Origin: an uncultured Lachnospiraceae bacterium
GTDB taxonomy: Bacteria; Bacillota_A; Clostridia; Lachnospirales; Lachnospiraceae
Direction: 5' to 3'
DNA: 16,211 bases
Assembly (NCBI GenBank): GCA_902801585.1
Contig: CADCIU010000061.1
Coordinates: 1-16,211, forward strand
The position numbers were made by a program, and so were the translations under genes. How positions within the stretch are numbered: the stretch's first letter is position 1; the number at the start of each line of letters is the position of its first letter. This document shows, piece after piece, positions 1 to 6,257 of this stretch. The notes beneath the pieces were generated by a model. The model was not told the DNA's origin. It ran no database searches and saw only the letters and a program-made list of their open reading frames with translations.

Positions 1-2517
1 CGGCTCCCTGACCGAGATCATCCCGGAAAGTTCTTCCATATCGGGGCAGATCTGCGCGAAACGGTCCTCCACATCCTGAAGAACAGACGGATCGTACCGA
101 ATCGTCTTGTGGTCGTTGAAGACCGCGCTGTAGCTCATCTCCGCTTCCACCAGGTCCTGAAACATATGGCTTCCGTAACTGAGTTCCGGCATAAATCCCG
201 CCCGGCTGTCCGAGACCTCGCAGATCACGTCAAAACAGGAAATATCCGCAAAGCTCACCGGAACGCCCAGCTCCGGTGACGATGTGCCGATCCTCCCCGG
301 TGTCATGAGCAGAAGACTCCTGCCGGTGTCCGCGTAGTATCGGTTGATCCTGCCGACAGCATCCGCCGCCTTGTATTTCTGTGCATAAGGCATTTCATGA
401 TAAAGCTTCGCGTCGATCTGGACGACAACATCGATCTTTCTCTTTTTGGACGAGCCCATGGAAGCGCCGCGCACATCAAACAGGACCTTTTGGAGAGAAA
501 GATTCTCCACATGGACCTCCTCTCCTTCCCCTCCCAGATACAGAGGCCGGCACTGCAGGAGGTTGACGACAAATTCACCGTCCTCATCCATATTGACGGC
601 ATACTCGATATCCACAGGTGTCCCGTAGACGCGCTCCAGCGTCTTGAGAATCCTCTGCATGAGACCGGTAAAGGCAGTGTTCTCGAGGAGCTTCTGGCAG
701 CTCACGAACCAGACCTGTCCGGGCCTGCCCAGGTCATAGAGAGTGCGCTCAGCCTCATAGTCATGCTCCATCACCATTCGCTTATACCACAGCGGCAGAA
801 CATTCAGAAGGCGGTCCACAGGCACTTCGCAGCAGAGATTCTCCCTGCAGTCCAGAGTGTCCACGTATCTCTGCGAAAACTTGTGCTTCTGCGCCGCACT
901 GGTGTGGATCGTGACAGTGGGCCGGTCCAGATTCACGAGCCTGGGGTAATCCTCCCGCGTTCTGTCCACGGCTTTCGTGCCCAGCCCCATGACCATCCGG
1001 AGCATTCCCGCCGAAGGGTCCATATTCGGATACCACTGATAAGCGCTGTGACTGTAACCGACGCCGGCGACGCAGGGCATATAATACCGCTCATAGTAAC
1101 TTCCCGACACGCGCTGGACCAGAATCGCCATCTGCTCATCCTTACCGGCCAGCCCGCGCCGCAGCCGGTACTCCAGCGCCGAGCGGTCCATGGTGCTGGC
1201 ATACACGCGGCGCACCGCATTCTCAAAGGCCTCCAGCCTTTCCTCTTCGCTTCCTCTGTTGACGCAGAAGACGGACTCGTATTTGCCGGCGAAAGCGTTC
1301 CCGAATCCGTCCTCCAAAAAGCTGGACGATCTCACGATGAACGGATTCTGGCCAAAATACTCCAGCACATTAAGCAGCTGCTCCCGAATCTTTCCCGGAA
1401 ACCTCCCAGAAAGAAGCCGCTCCTTCAATTCGTCCGCCGCGTCAAAAAATCCCTCCGGAGATCTCTGCCTGATCCTGAGGTTCCAGTCTCCGTTCGAAAC
1501 AATATAGGTATAAAAGACATCCGACCCGATATAGAACGAATCGTGAGGCTCTGCGTACATACGGTAGTCCTCCAGTTCCGTGTCCACGATCTTTCGGGCC
1601 AGCAGCATGCCGCAAGCCTTGCCGCCGATCGCGCCGCTTCCGATCATCCGGTCGCGCAGCGCGAAATAATCAGCCGGCGCAAAGTATTGTCTGACCAGCT
1701 TTCTTAAATGAGCGTCCTTGGTCATTGTGCTGTCGATGATCTGCGTCTCCATCTGCGTCGTGAAATGCCCTGATTCGAATGCTGCCTTTGCCATGGTGAA
1801 AAAACGGTCGTAGCTGTCTATATTTTGGTCCTGGCTCCTGTCCCTGACCTGCTGCAGCGTCTGATAGTACCGGCTGATGCTCACCCCGTCTTCAAGGAGC
1901 CTGAATTCTCCAGTGCTCTTTCTGTAACCGTGCGGCAGGAACATTGTATCCGATGCGCGCTCCCACACCTTGATCGGGTGCATATAGATCCACTTCTCGT
2001 TAGAGCACACATCCAAAAGGAGCTGCGTTGTCTCACGGATCCTCGCGATCGCGTCAAAAGAGTGCCGTCCCCGCATGACCGGGAAATAGGCCACAGTATC
2101 CAATTCGAACAGGTACGGACAGGTCACGCGGAAGAAATTTCCCATCATCAGGTCCGTATACCAGACGGACTGCAGTTCAGACAGGCAGTCAAAGACATAG
2201 AACGCGTCCCGCCCGTGCCTTGTGATCTCGTCGTGAATAGCCACGGTAAATGATTCGAATCCGGCATCCGGATCAAATTTCACTACCTGTACATTTTCCA
2301 GGATCTCCGGCTCTGTCAGGATCGGTTCATGCTGGGCAAACCGGATATACACAATATCGCGGCGGTCTTCAATCGCCTGCCTCACATATGGTACTGCAAA
2401 AAATCGAAACTCATCAAGATCTGTGACCTGCCAGACCACATTGTCGCCCATGCGGATGTAGTCAAGGATCCCGTCCATCTGCGGGATCCCGCTCTTCACT
2501 TTATCAAAAGCTGCCAT
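1..2517 (-). CDS. PEP/pyruvate-binding (PPDK N-domain-like) protein, C-terminus beyond window
   Basis: The open frame runs leftward from ATG at 2517 and leaves the window after 839 codons, so the C-terminus is not visible. The start follows a strong site (AAAGGAGG, about 6 bases upstream). From about residue 285 the protein resembles the ATP-binding N-domain of pyruvate phosphate dikinase and PEP synthase: IGGKACGMLLA near 299, VRSSSFLEDGFGNAFAGKY near 394, and LLQCRPL near 650. The first 230 or so residues resemble a RecA/KaiC-like fold at its start (SGIPQMDGILDYIRMGDNVV), but the P-loop GKT is absent. Past residue 655 I see no phosphohistidine TxHA-type motif; instead there are GRIGTSSPELGVPV and LSYGSHMFQDLVEAEMSY. 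It therefore looks like a non-canonical family member rather than a glycolytic or gluconeogenic PPDK. Its reaction is unknown. A promoter and a hairpin lie upstream. Confidence 0.85.
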   Translation of the reverse strand, partial: MAAFDKVKSGIPQMDGILDYIRMGDNVVWQVTDLDEFRFFAVPYVRQAIEDRRDIVYIRFAQHEPILTEPEILENVQVVKFDPDAGFESFTVAIHDEITRHGRDAFYVFDCLSELQSVWYTDLMMGNFFRVTCPYLFELDTVAYFPVMRGRHSFDAIARIRETTQLLLDVCSNEKWIYMHPIKVWERASDTMFLPHGYRKSTGEFRLLEDGVSISRYYQTLQQVRDRSQDQNIDSYDRFFTMAKAAFESGHFTTQMETQIIDSTMTKDAHLRKLVRQYFAPADYFALRDRMIGSGAIGGKACGMLLARKIVDTELEDYRMYAEPHDSFYIGSDVFYTYIVSNGDWNLRIRQRSPEGFFDAADELKERLLSGRFPGKIREQLLNVLEYFGQNPFIVRSSSFLEDGFGNAFAGKYESVFCVNRGSEEERLEAFENAVRRVYASTMDRSALEYRLRRGLAGKDEQMAILVQRVSGSYYERYYMPCVAGVGYSHSAYQWYPNMDPSAGMLRMVMGLGTKAVDRTREDYPRLVNLDRPTVTIHTSAAQKHKFSQRYVDTLDCRENLCCEVPVDRLLNVLPLWYKRMVMEHDYEAERTLYDLGRPGQVWFVSCQKLLENTAFTGLMQRILKTLERVYGTPVDIEYAVNMDEDGEFVVNLLQCRPLYLGGEGEEVHVENLSLQKVLFDVRGASMGSSKKRKIDVVVQIDAKLYHEMPYAQKYKAADAVGRINRYYADTGRSLLLMTPGRIGTSSPELGVPVSFADISCFDVICEVSDSRAGFMPELSYGSHMFQDLVEAEMSYSAVFNDHKTIRYDPSVLQDVEDRFAQICPDMEELSGMISVREP

Positions 2518-2565
2518 AGGGGTTCCTCCTTTCTTTCATGATCTGCCGCTGCTTGTTCAGCAAAT

Positions 2566-2637
2566 AAAAAGCGGCAGGGATGTCGTCGCTTCACGGACAG
2601 CTCCTCGCTGTTCGCGATGTAACGACATCCTTGCCGC
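2566..2637 (-). terminator. Intrinsic terminator / candidate attenuator in the leader of the PPDK-like gene
   Basis: On the minus strand, arms 2637-2622 and 2586-2571 pair over 16 bases with one G-T pair. An inner stem (CGGACAG/CTGTTCG, with wobble) extends the structure. It is followed at once by TTTTT (2570-2566). No T-run follows on the plus strand, so it acts leftward. It lies between a good promoter (2672-2700) and the ATG at 2517, which fits leader attenuation. It could also simply end transcripts from hisJ. The 3' arm (2570-2577) can alternatively pair perfectly over 8 bases with 2543-2550, near the ribosome site. Confidence 0.65.
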
Positions 2638-2671
2638 TCTGATCAAACTATATTCCGTTGTATTTGATTAG

Positions 2672-2700
2672 ATTATTGCGCGTATGGCTTTCCGTGTCAA
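2672..2700 (-). promoter_or_regulatory. Sigma-A-type promoter for the PPDK-like gene
   Basis: Reading leftward, a perfect TTGACA (2700-2695) is followed by a 17-base spacer and AATAAT (2677-2672), five of six matches to TATAAT. Transcription would begin near 2665, giving a leader of about 148 bases before the ATG at 2517. That leader contains the terminator-like hairpin at 2571-2637. Confidence 0.6.
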
Positions 2701-2739
2701 GCAGGAGACGCGGGCACAGTCTGTGGCTCATCAGCTATC

Positions 2740-2838
2740 TTACTCTTCCACTTCAATCCTCAGCTCATAATCTTCCGAAAGCTGTTGCAGCATTTTCTCC
2801 TTCTTCCTTAACAAAGGGTTCTCTTCGTACATGTTCAT
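2740..2838 (-). CDS. Possible 32-residue acidic helical protein
   Basis: This small leftward frame runs from ATG at 2838 to TAA at 2740, 58 bases after the remnant end of hisJ on the same strand. It reads MNMYEENPLLRKKEKMLQQL and continues to an acidic end (RIEVEE). A weak purine-rich site (GTGAGGG) lies just upstream. The composition is strongly charged and looks like one amphipathic helix, with no signal peptide or membrane segment. I recognise no family. It could be a real small protein cotranscribed with hisJ or a chance frame in a 380-base stretch that otherwise holds only the promoter and hairpin. Confidence 0.35.
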   Translation of the reverse strand: MNMYEENPLLRKKEKMLQQLSEDYELRIEVEE

Positions 2839-2896
2839 CCCTCACCATTCCCCAGCCACTTTTTTGCTTTGTTGTAGCAGCTGCATTTGTATTCTA

Positions 2897-3744
2897 CTAC
2901 ATCTTATGCGGAATCGGGCGCATCTGATCAAACGTGTAAATCTCTTCAAATCCCAGCTTCTTTGCTTCATCCATTGTGTCAAGGATATGAGCTCCCAAAT
3001 GCTCCTTCCGATGGCTGTCGCTTCCGATCGTCAGAATCCTTCCTCCAAGCTCATGTCCGCAGACGGCGTCAAATCCTGAAGCCCGTAGCGATGGCTTGAT
3101 GTATTGATCTCAATCCCCTTGCCGTCCGAAATGACCGTTTTCAGAATTTCCGTAACGATAGGCCTTATTTTTTCAAACGGAAAAGCCCCGGCATTGTCAT
3201 ACCTTGAAATCAGATCCATATGGCCGAGAACGCTGTAGTGATGGTATCGCTGCACCAGTGCCAGCATCTCCTCGTAGTATCGAAGATTATATTCCTCCTG
3301 CGTCCGCCCGCGCTGGAAGTCCTGCGTCCAGAATTCCTTATCTTCCACCTGATGCACAGAAAGGATAATGAAGTCAAAGGGATAGGAGGAGAACAGTTTT
3401 TCATACTGTGGAATCGTATGTGTCTGCATACCGAACTCCATGCCCATTTTTATGGTGATCCGGTCTCTGTATTTTGACCTTAGCGCTTCAATTTCAGCTG
3501 CGTAGCGGGGATAATCCACGTTCGCTAAAGGCATGCGCTCCGGCTCTCCGGGGCCGCCGCGTCGGTAGAGCATGCCGTGCGGGTCATCCCAGTCGCGCTT
3601 GATGCCGTAATCCACATGGTCCGTAAAGCAGATTTCATGAAGGCCCAGGGAGACGGCGTCTTTTACGACCTCTTCCATAGAATACTCGGAATCATCGCTG
3701 TAACTTGTGTGTACATGGTAATCTGCAAAAATACTGATCTCCAT
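2897..3744 (-). pseudogene. hisJ: Frameshifted HisJ-family (PHP) histidinol-phosphatase
   Basis: The gene starts at ATG 3744 behind CAGGAGG and is open to a TGA at 3031 (237 residues). PHP-type metal and active-site motifs are visible: DYHVHTSYSDDS near the start, FTDHVD, MGMEFG, LSVHQVEDKEFW and LGHMDLISRYD. The frame ends as LTPSADMSLEEGF, but the family C-terminus continues in another frame: ELGGRILTIGSDSHRKEHLG, then FDQMRPIPHKM and TAG at 2897. The break lies at about 3051-3054. Compared with my memory of family members (TPS-x-DILxLYxELGG), about six codons are missing, consistent with a deletion of roughly 16 bases. The shifted part carries the GSDSH metal ligands, so the truncated product should be inactive. 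The normal role is dephosphorylation of histidinol phosphate in histidine synthesis. A sequencing or assembly error is the alternative. Confidence 0.85.
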
Positions 3745-3823
3745 TCCGGATTACCTCCTGTTAAGCCCTCAAAAAGTGTTTGGGGTACTGTTGAAACTAA
3801 TATAATTATATTATCACGGAAGA

Positions 3824-3877
3824 AAGACCTCTGGGGTAGTTTGTCCACAGTTGTGGACAAACTACCCCAGAGGTCTT
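3824..3877. repeat. Perfect palindrome made of two repeat copies (A and B)
   Basis: Copy A (3824-3849, forward) and copy B (3852-3877, reverse) are perfect reverse complements over 26 bases, separated by only two bases (GT). The core is GACCTCTGGGGTAGTTTGTCC. They lie between the membrane-anchored protein gene and hisJ. On the minus strand the hairpin is followed by TCTTTCTTCC, so it could serve as a weak terminator after the gene ending at 3963. The same core recurs at 3878-3937, in carA and in carB. Confidence 0.9.
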
Positions 3878-3899
3878 GGACAAACTCCCCCAGAGGTCT
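3878..3899 (-). repeat. Repeat copy C, one base changed
   Basis: This is a reverse-orientation copy directly abutting copy B. It matches B over the core except for CTCCCCC in place of CTACCCC. It is followed by TTGTGCTC, a short extension also found after copy D, so C and D share a slightly longer unit 37 bases apart. Confidence 0.85.
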
Positions 3900-3911
3900 T
3901 GTGCTCCCCGT

Positions 3912-3937
3912 TGTGGACAAACTACCCCAGAGGTCTT
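3912..3937 (-). repeat. Repeat copy D
   Basis: This reverse-orientation copy is identical to copy B over 26 bases. It lies 25 bases downstream, in transcription order, of the stop codon of the gene at 3963-4475. With A, B and C it makes a cluster of four copies filling 3824-3937 of an otherwise gene-free gap. Confidence 0.9.
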
Positions 3938-3962
3938 GTGCTCAGTCATGTACTCTCGCGGT

Positions 3963-4475
3963 TCACTGACTCACTTCCAGCAGTTTCTTCTCTATTCTCG
4001 CCATTGTATCGACATAGTATGCATACTCAGCCGCCGTAAGCTCTTCTTCGTCAATCTGATCCAGTTTCTCCATGGCATCCGCATACTTTGTCATGTAATC
4101 GGCATAGTCCATGAGCATCGAAGTGGGATCATCAGAATCCTCATATGTCTTCATGAACTCGACATATCCATCGAAGAACGCTTCATAACTGTCCATAGCT
4201 TCCTTGAATTCCGGTGAGATCTCATCCTCGGAACGTTCTTCAGAAGCCTCCTGTTCATCTTCCACAGCGTCTTCATCCGGCTGTTCAGCTTCTGCCTCTG
4301 TTTCTTCCTCTTTTGTTTCCTGTTCCTCTGTAGCCGCCGCATCCTGCGCGGCCGTGACTTCTTCTGTCTCTTGTTTCTGAGCGCTCTGCTCCTGATTCTT
4401 TGTTCCGAATCTGCCGCCTCCAAAAAAGGCAAAAAGAATGAGCAGCACAATGACAACACCTATTATCTTTTTCAT
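3963..4475 (-). CDS. Membrane-anchored acidic protein, DUF6591-like
   Basis: The start at ATG 4475 is chosen because CAGGAGGTTTT lies immediately upstream and the protein then begins with a typical anchor (MKKIIGVVIVLLILFAFFGG). An in-frame ATG at 4553 would bury that segment and lacks a ribosome site. The product is 170 residues: a short N-terminal membrane helix (no lipobox cysteine), a very acidic Glu/Gln/Ala-rich linker at about residues 30-85, and a helical C-terminal domain with FKEAMDSYEAFFDGYVEFM and DYADYMTKYADAMEKL. The C-terminal domain resembles, from memory, a DUF6591-type domain of Clostridia. It probably faces the outside of the cell. No enzymatic motif is visible and its function is unknown. 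It follows the HTH gene on the same strand after a 135-base gap containing a palindrome. Confidence 0.8.
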   Translation of the reverse strand: MKKIIGVVIVLLILFAFFGGGRFGTKNQEQSAQKQETEEVTAAQDAAATEEQETKEEETEAEAEQPDEDAVEDEQEASEERSEDEISPEFKEAMDSYEAFFDGYVEFMKTYEDSDDPTSMLMDYADYMTKYADAMEKLDQIDEEELTAAEYAYYVDTMARIEKKLLEVSQ

Positions 4476-4548
4476 AAAACCTCCTGCTTGTTTTCTGATC
4501 CGTTTATGGTCATATATTTCAGTATATCTTTCTGTTCTATCCGGAGTA

Positions 4549-4563
4549 TTCACGATTCGTGAA
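4549..4563. promoter_or_regulatory. 15-base palindrome, possible operator
   Basis: TTCACGA-T-TCGTGAA is a perfect inverted repeat with 7-base arms. It lies between the HTH gene and the membrane-anchored protein gene. A possible leftward -10 (TATACT, 4526-4521) sits about 25 bases further on, with no good -35, so the site could be an operator. The neighbouring HTH protein is an obvious candidate binder, but nothing in the sequence proves it. Confidence 0.3.
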
Positions 4564-4610
4564 CATCGAAACTCCTGTCCGAACCTGCATCTTTTGGTCC
4601 GACACGCCGT

Positions 4611-4841
4611 TTACTCTTCCGGGTCTCTCATAAAATCCTCCAATGACGCCCTGTAATGCAGCGCGATCTCAAAGAAAGTCTCAAGATCAGGCAGCCGGTA
4701 CCCGCTCTCATAATTGGCAATTGTCGTTGCTCCATATCCAAGCAGTTCTCCCAGCTGCTGCTGCGTCTCGCCATGCTCCAGACGGAGCCTCCTGATATTT
4801 GCTCCGATGACCTGCGTGCTGACGTTTCTTTTTTCTTCCAT
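4611..4841 (-). CDS. Small XRE-family HTH transcriptional regulator
   Basis: The start at ATG 4841 is preferred: AAAGGGGC lies upstream and the protein then starts right before the domain (MEEKRNVSTQVIGANIRRLR). An upstream in-frame ATG at 4949 would add 36 residues that look like untranslated leader. The 76-residue product is a single Cro/C1-type helix-turn-helix: GETQQQLGELLGYGATTIAN forms helices 2 and 3 at about residues 24-43, followed by YESGYRLPDLETFFEIALHY. There is no effector or dimerisation domain. It is transcribed away from carA, and its upstream region overlaps the carAB promoter region, so it could regulate itself, the downstream membrane protein gene or carAB. The target is inference only. 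Confidence 0.85.
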   Translation of the reverse strand: MEEKRNVSTQVIGANIRRLRLEHGETQQQLGELLGYGATTIANYESGYRLPDLETFFEIALHYRASLEDFMRDPEE

Positions 4842-4905
4842 GATTCTGCCCCTTTCTGCCTTTCGGCAAATAGAATGATTTGTTCTACTTAAGGAGCTGT
4901 AAATC

Positions 4906-4925
4906 CTGCGCATAAGCAATGAGCC
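4906..4925 (+). repeat. Direct repeat, left copy (flanks carAB promoter)
   Basis: CTGCGCATAAGCAATGAGCC here recurs at 5057-5076 with one mismatch (A to G). The two copies are 151 bases apart and bracket the carAB promoter and leader hairpin. They could be regulator sites or the trace of a duplication. No protein is proposed. Confidence 0.7.
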
Positions 4926-4942
4926 CTTAACTGCACTGCCTC

Positions 4943-4970
4943 TTGACAAATCCCCGCTTCAGCCTATAAT
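4943..4970 (+). promoter_or_regulatory. Sigma-A promoter for carAB
   Basis: There is a perfect TTGACA (4943-4948), a 16-base spacer and a perfect TATAAT (4965-4970). Transcription would begin near 4977, leaving about 130 bases of leader before the carA ATG at 5106. This is the strongest promoter-like sequence seen in the window. Confidence 0.8.
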
Positions 4971-4997
4971 TTTTACAAATGAAATATTGAAATCCTC

Positions 4998-5048
4998 AAG
5001 GCGCAATGACGTGCCGGAGCCCAAGAGCTTCGGGGGTCATTGCGCCTT
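4998..5048 (+). promoter_or_regulatory. Long hairpin in the carAB leader, candidate attenuator
   Basis: AAGGCGCAATGAC (4998-5010) pairs perfectly with 5036-5048 over 13 bases. An inner 7-bp stem (CCGGAGC with GCTTCGG, one G-T pair) closes on a CCAAGA loop. The structure is followed by CTTCTTGCGTTCT, which is U-rich but not a clean U-run. It begins about 20 bases after the predicted transcription start, so it should form in the carAB message. I do not see a convincing PyrR-binding loop. Arginine- or pyrimidine-dependent attenuation, or a protein target, are possible. Confidence 0.55.
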
Positions 5049-5056
5049 CTTGCGTT

Positions 5057-5076
5057 CTGCGCGTAAGCAATGAGCC
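5057..5076 (+). repeat. Direct repeat, right copy (flanks carAB promoter)
   Basis: This is the second copy of the 20-base repeat (19 of 20 identical to 4906-4925), placed between the leader hairpin and carA. Its CTGCGC end can also pair with GCGCAG just downstream (from 5078), forming a small hairpin ahead of the carA ribosome site. Confidence 0.7.
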
Positions 5077-5105
5077 ATGCGCAGTCAGAAAGGAAACCTC
5101 AGGAT

Positions 5106-6257
5106 ATGAAAAGAAAATGTGACCGTCAGATCATCCTCGAAGACGGGTCAAAATACAGCGGCTTCGGATTTGGCGGCATGCAGGACAAGATTCTGGAGAT
5201 CGTGTTCAACACTTCCATGGTCGGTTACCAGGAGATCCTCTCGGATCCGTCCTACACAGACCAGGCCGTCGTCATGACCTATCCTCTGATCGGCAACTAC
5301 GGCATGGCCAATGAGGACTATGAGACTGATATTCCCACGATCGGCGCGCTGATCGTACACGAATACAATGACGAGCCGTCCAATTTCCGAAGCAAAGCTT
5401 CCCTCGGTGACGTCATGAGCCGGTTCGGAATCGTGGGCATCAGCGGCGTAGACACCAGAAAGCTGAATCGGTCGATCAGAGATTTCGGAACGCGGAAATG
5501 CCTGATTACAGACATCTCGACGACTCTCGAAGAGGGGTTGGAAAAACTGCGCAGCTCCCAATTGCCCAATGATGCCGTATCAAGAGTCAGCAGCAAAGAA
5601 ATCTGGGACTCCCTTGCTCCGGCTCCCGCTCCTTTTCATGTCGTCCTCATCGACTGCGGCATGAAAAAGAACATCCTCCGCTCCCTGAACCGGCGCGGCT
5701 GTGATGTCACGGTCGTCCCCTGGGACACGACCTCTGGGGTAGTTTGTTCTTTAAGGCCGGACGGAGTCCTCATTTCCAACGGACCCGGCGATCCCACGGA
5801 TGTGCCCGAGACCATCGAAACCATAAGGGCACTGCGCGGCAGATTTCCCATCTTCGGCATCTGCCTGGGCCACCAGATCTTGTCTCTGGCCTACGGGGCA
5901 AAGACCTATAAGCTCAAGTTCGGACATCGCGGAGGAAACCATCCTGTGAGGGATTTAGCAACCGGCCGCATCGAGATCACATCGCAGAATCATTCCTACG
6001 CTGTGGACGCCGAATCCCTCGCGCAGACGGAACTCAGTGCTACGCATGTCAATATTTTGGACAATACTATCGAGGGAGTGAAGTGCGAAAGAGACCGCGC
6101 TTTCAGCGTCCAGTATCACCCGGAGAGCTCGCCGGGCCCGCAGGACAGCGCGTATCTGTTTGATCGTTTCATTGAGCTGATGCAGGGAGCACGCAGAAAC
6201 AGCACTCCCGGAACGTCTGGCAGTCAGCTCGATGCAAAGGAGGTGCCCCATGCCTAA
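5106..6257 (+). CDS. carA: Carbamoyl-phosphate synthase small (glutaminase) subunit
   Basis: CarA hydrolyses glutamine and channels ammonia to CarB for carbamoyl phosphate, the entry to pyrimidine and arginine synthesis. The start at ATG 5106 has AGAAAGGA upstream (spacing about 11) and lies at the usual distance from the domain; an in-frame ATG at 5070 has no ribosome site and falls in the leader repeat. The 383 residues show the N-terminal CarA domain (ILEDGSKYSGFGFG, NTSMVGYQEILSDPSY) and a class I amidotransferase domain with nucleophile Cys253 in FGICLGHQ and His338/Glu340 in QYHPESSPGP. Residues 208-214 (TTSGVVC) are encoded by a copy of the dispersed repeat, yet the spacing to LRPDGVLISNGPGDP is the same as in E. 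coli CarA. The gene overlaps carB by 8 bases, implying coupled translation. Confidence 0.97.
   Translation: MKRKCDRQIILEDGSKYSGFGFGGMQDKILEIVFNTSMVGYQEILSDPSYTDQAVVMTYPLIGNYGMANEDYETDIPTIGALIVHEYNDEPSNFRSKASLGDVMSRFGIVGISGVDTRKLNRSIRDFGTRKCLITDISTTLEEGLEKLRSSQLPNDAVSRVSSKEIWDSLAPAPAPFHVVLIDCGMKKNILRSLNRRGCDVTVVPWDTTSGVVCSLRPDGVLISNGPGDPTDVPETIETIRALRGRFPIFGICLGHQILSLAYGAKTYKLKFGHRGGNHPVRDLATGRIEITSQNHSYAVDAESLAQTELSATHVNILDNTIEGVKCERDRAFSVQYHPESSPGPQDSAYLFDRFIELMQGARRNSTPGTSGSQLDAKEVPHA
5728..5749 (+). repeat. Repeat copy E inside carA
   Basis: CGACCTCTGGGGTAGTTTGTTC is a forward copy read in the frame giving TTSGVVC. Unlike the carB copies it does not lengthen the protein compared with family members, so it either replaced the native codons or is itself the source of the family. 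Confidence 0.85.
6236..6244 (+). promoter_or_regulatory. Ribosome binding site deciding the carB start
   Basis: AAAGGAGGT, near perfect, sits 5 bases before ATG 6250 and inside the end of carA. It rules out the in-frame ATG at 6232, which precedes it. Confidence 0.85.

Noticed and set aside
397..1707. Long rightward open frame of 436 codons opposite the PPDK-like gene
   Set aside because: It is antisense to a frame with clear PPDK motifs and a proper start. Its composition (rich in His, Arg, Leu and Pro) and lack of a ribosome site mark it as a shadow.
3781..3792. TGGGGTACTGTT as a degenerate further copy of the repeat
   Set aside because: Only a short stretch resembles the core and the flanks do not match. 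It is probably chance.
3824..3937. Possible CRISPR array
   Set aside because: Copies are in both orientations, distances are irregular (2, 0 and 12 bases between copies), there are no unique spacers of even length, and no cas genes are visible.
3577..4217. Rightward frames across 3577-4217 with recurring LPQRS, TPEV and YPRGL peptides
   Set aside because: They run through hisJ antisense and the repeat cluster. The recurring peptides are just the repeat read in different frames.
4998..5048. PyrR-binding anti-antiterminator in the carAB leader
   Set aside because: The loop sequence does not match the conserved PyrR motif as I remember it. The structure is reported only as an unassigned hairpin.
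5070..5105. Upstream ATG start for carA
   Set aside because: There is no ribosome site before it, it lies within the leader direct repeat, and the extra 12 residues are not expected in the family.
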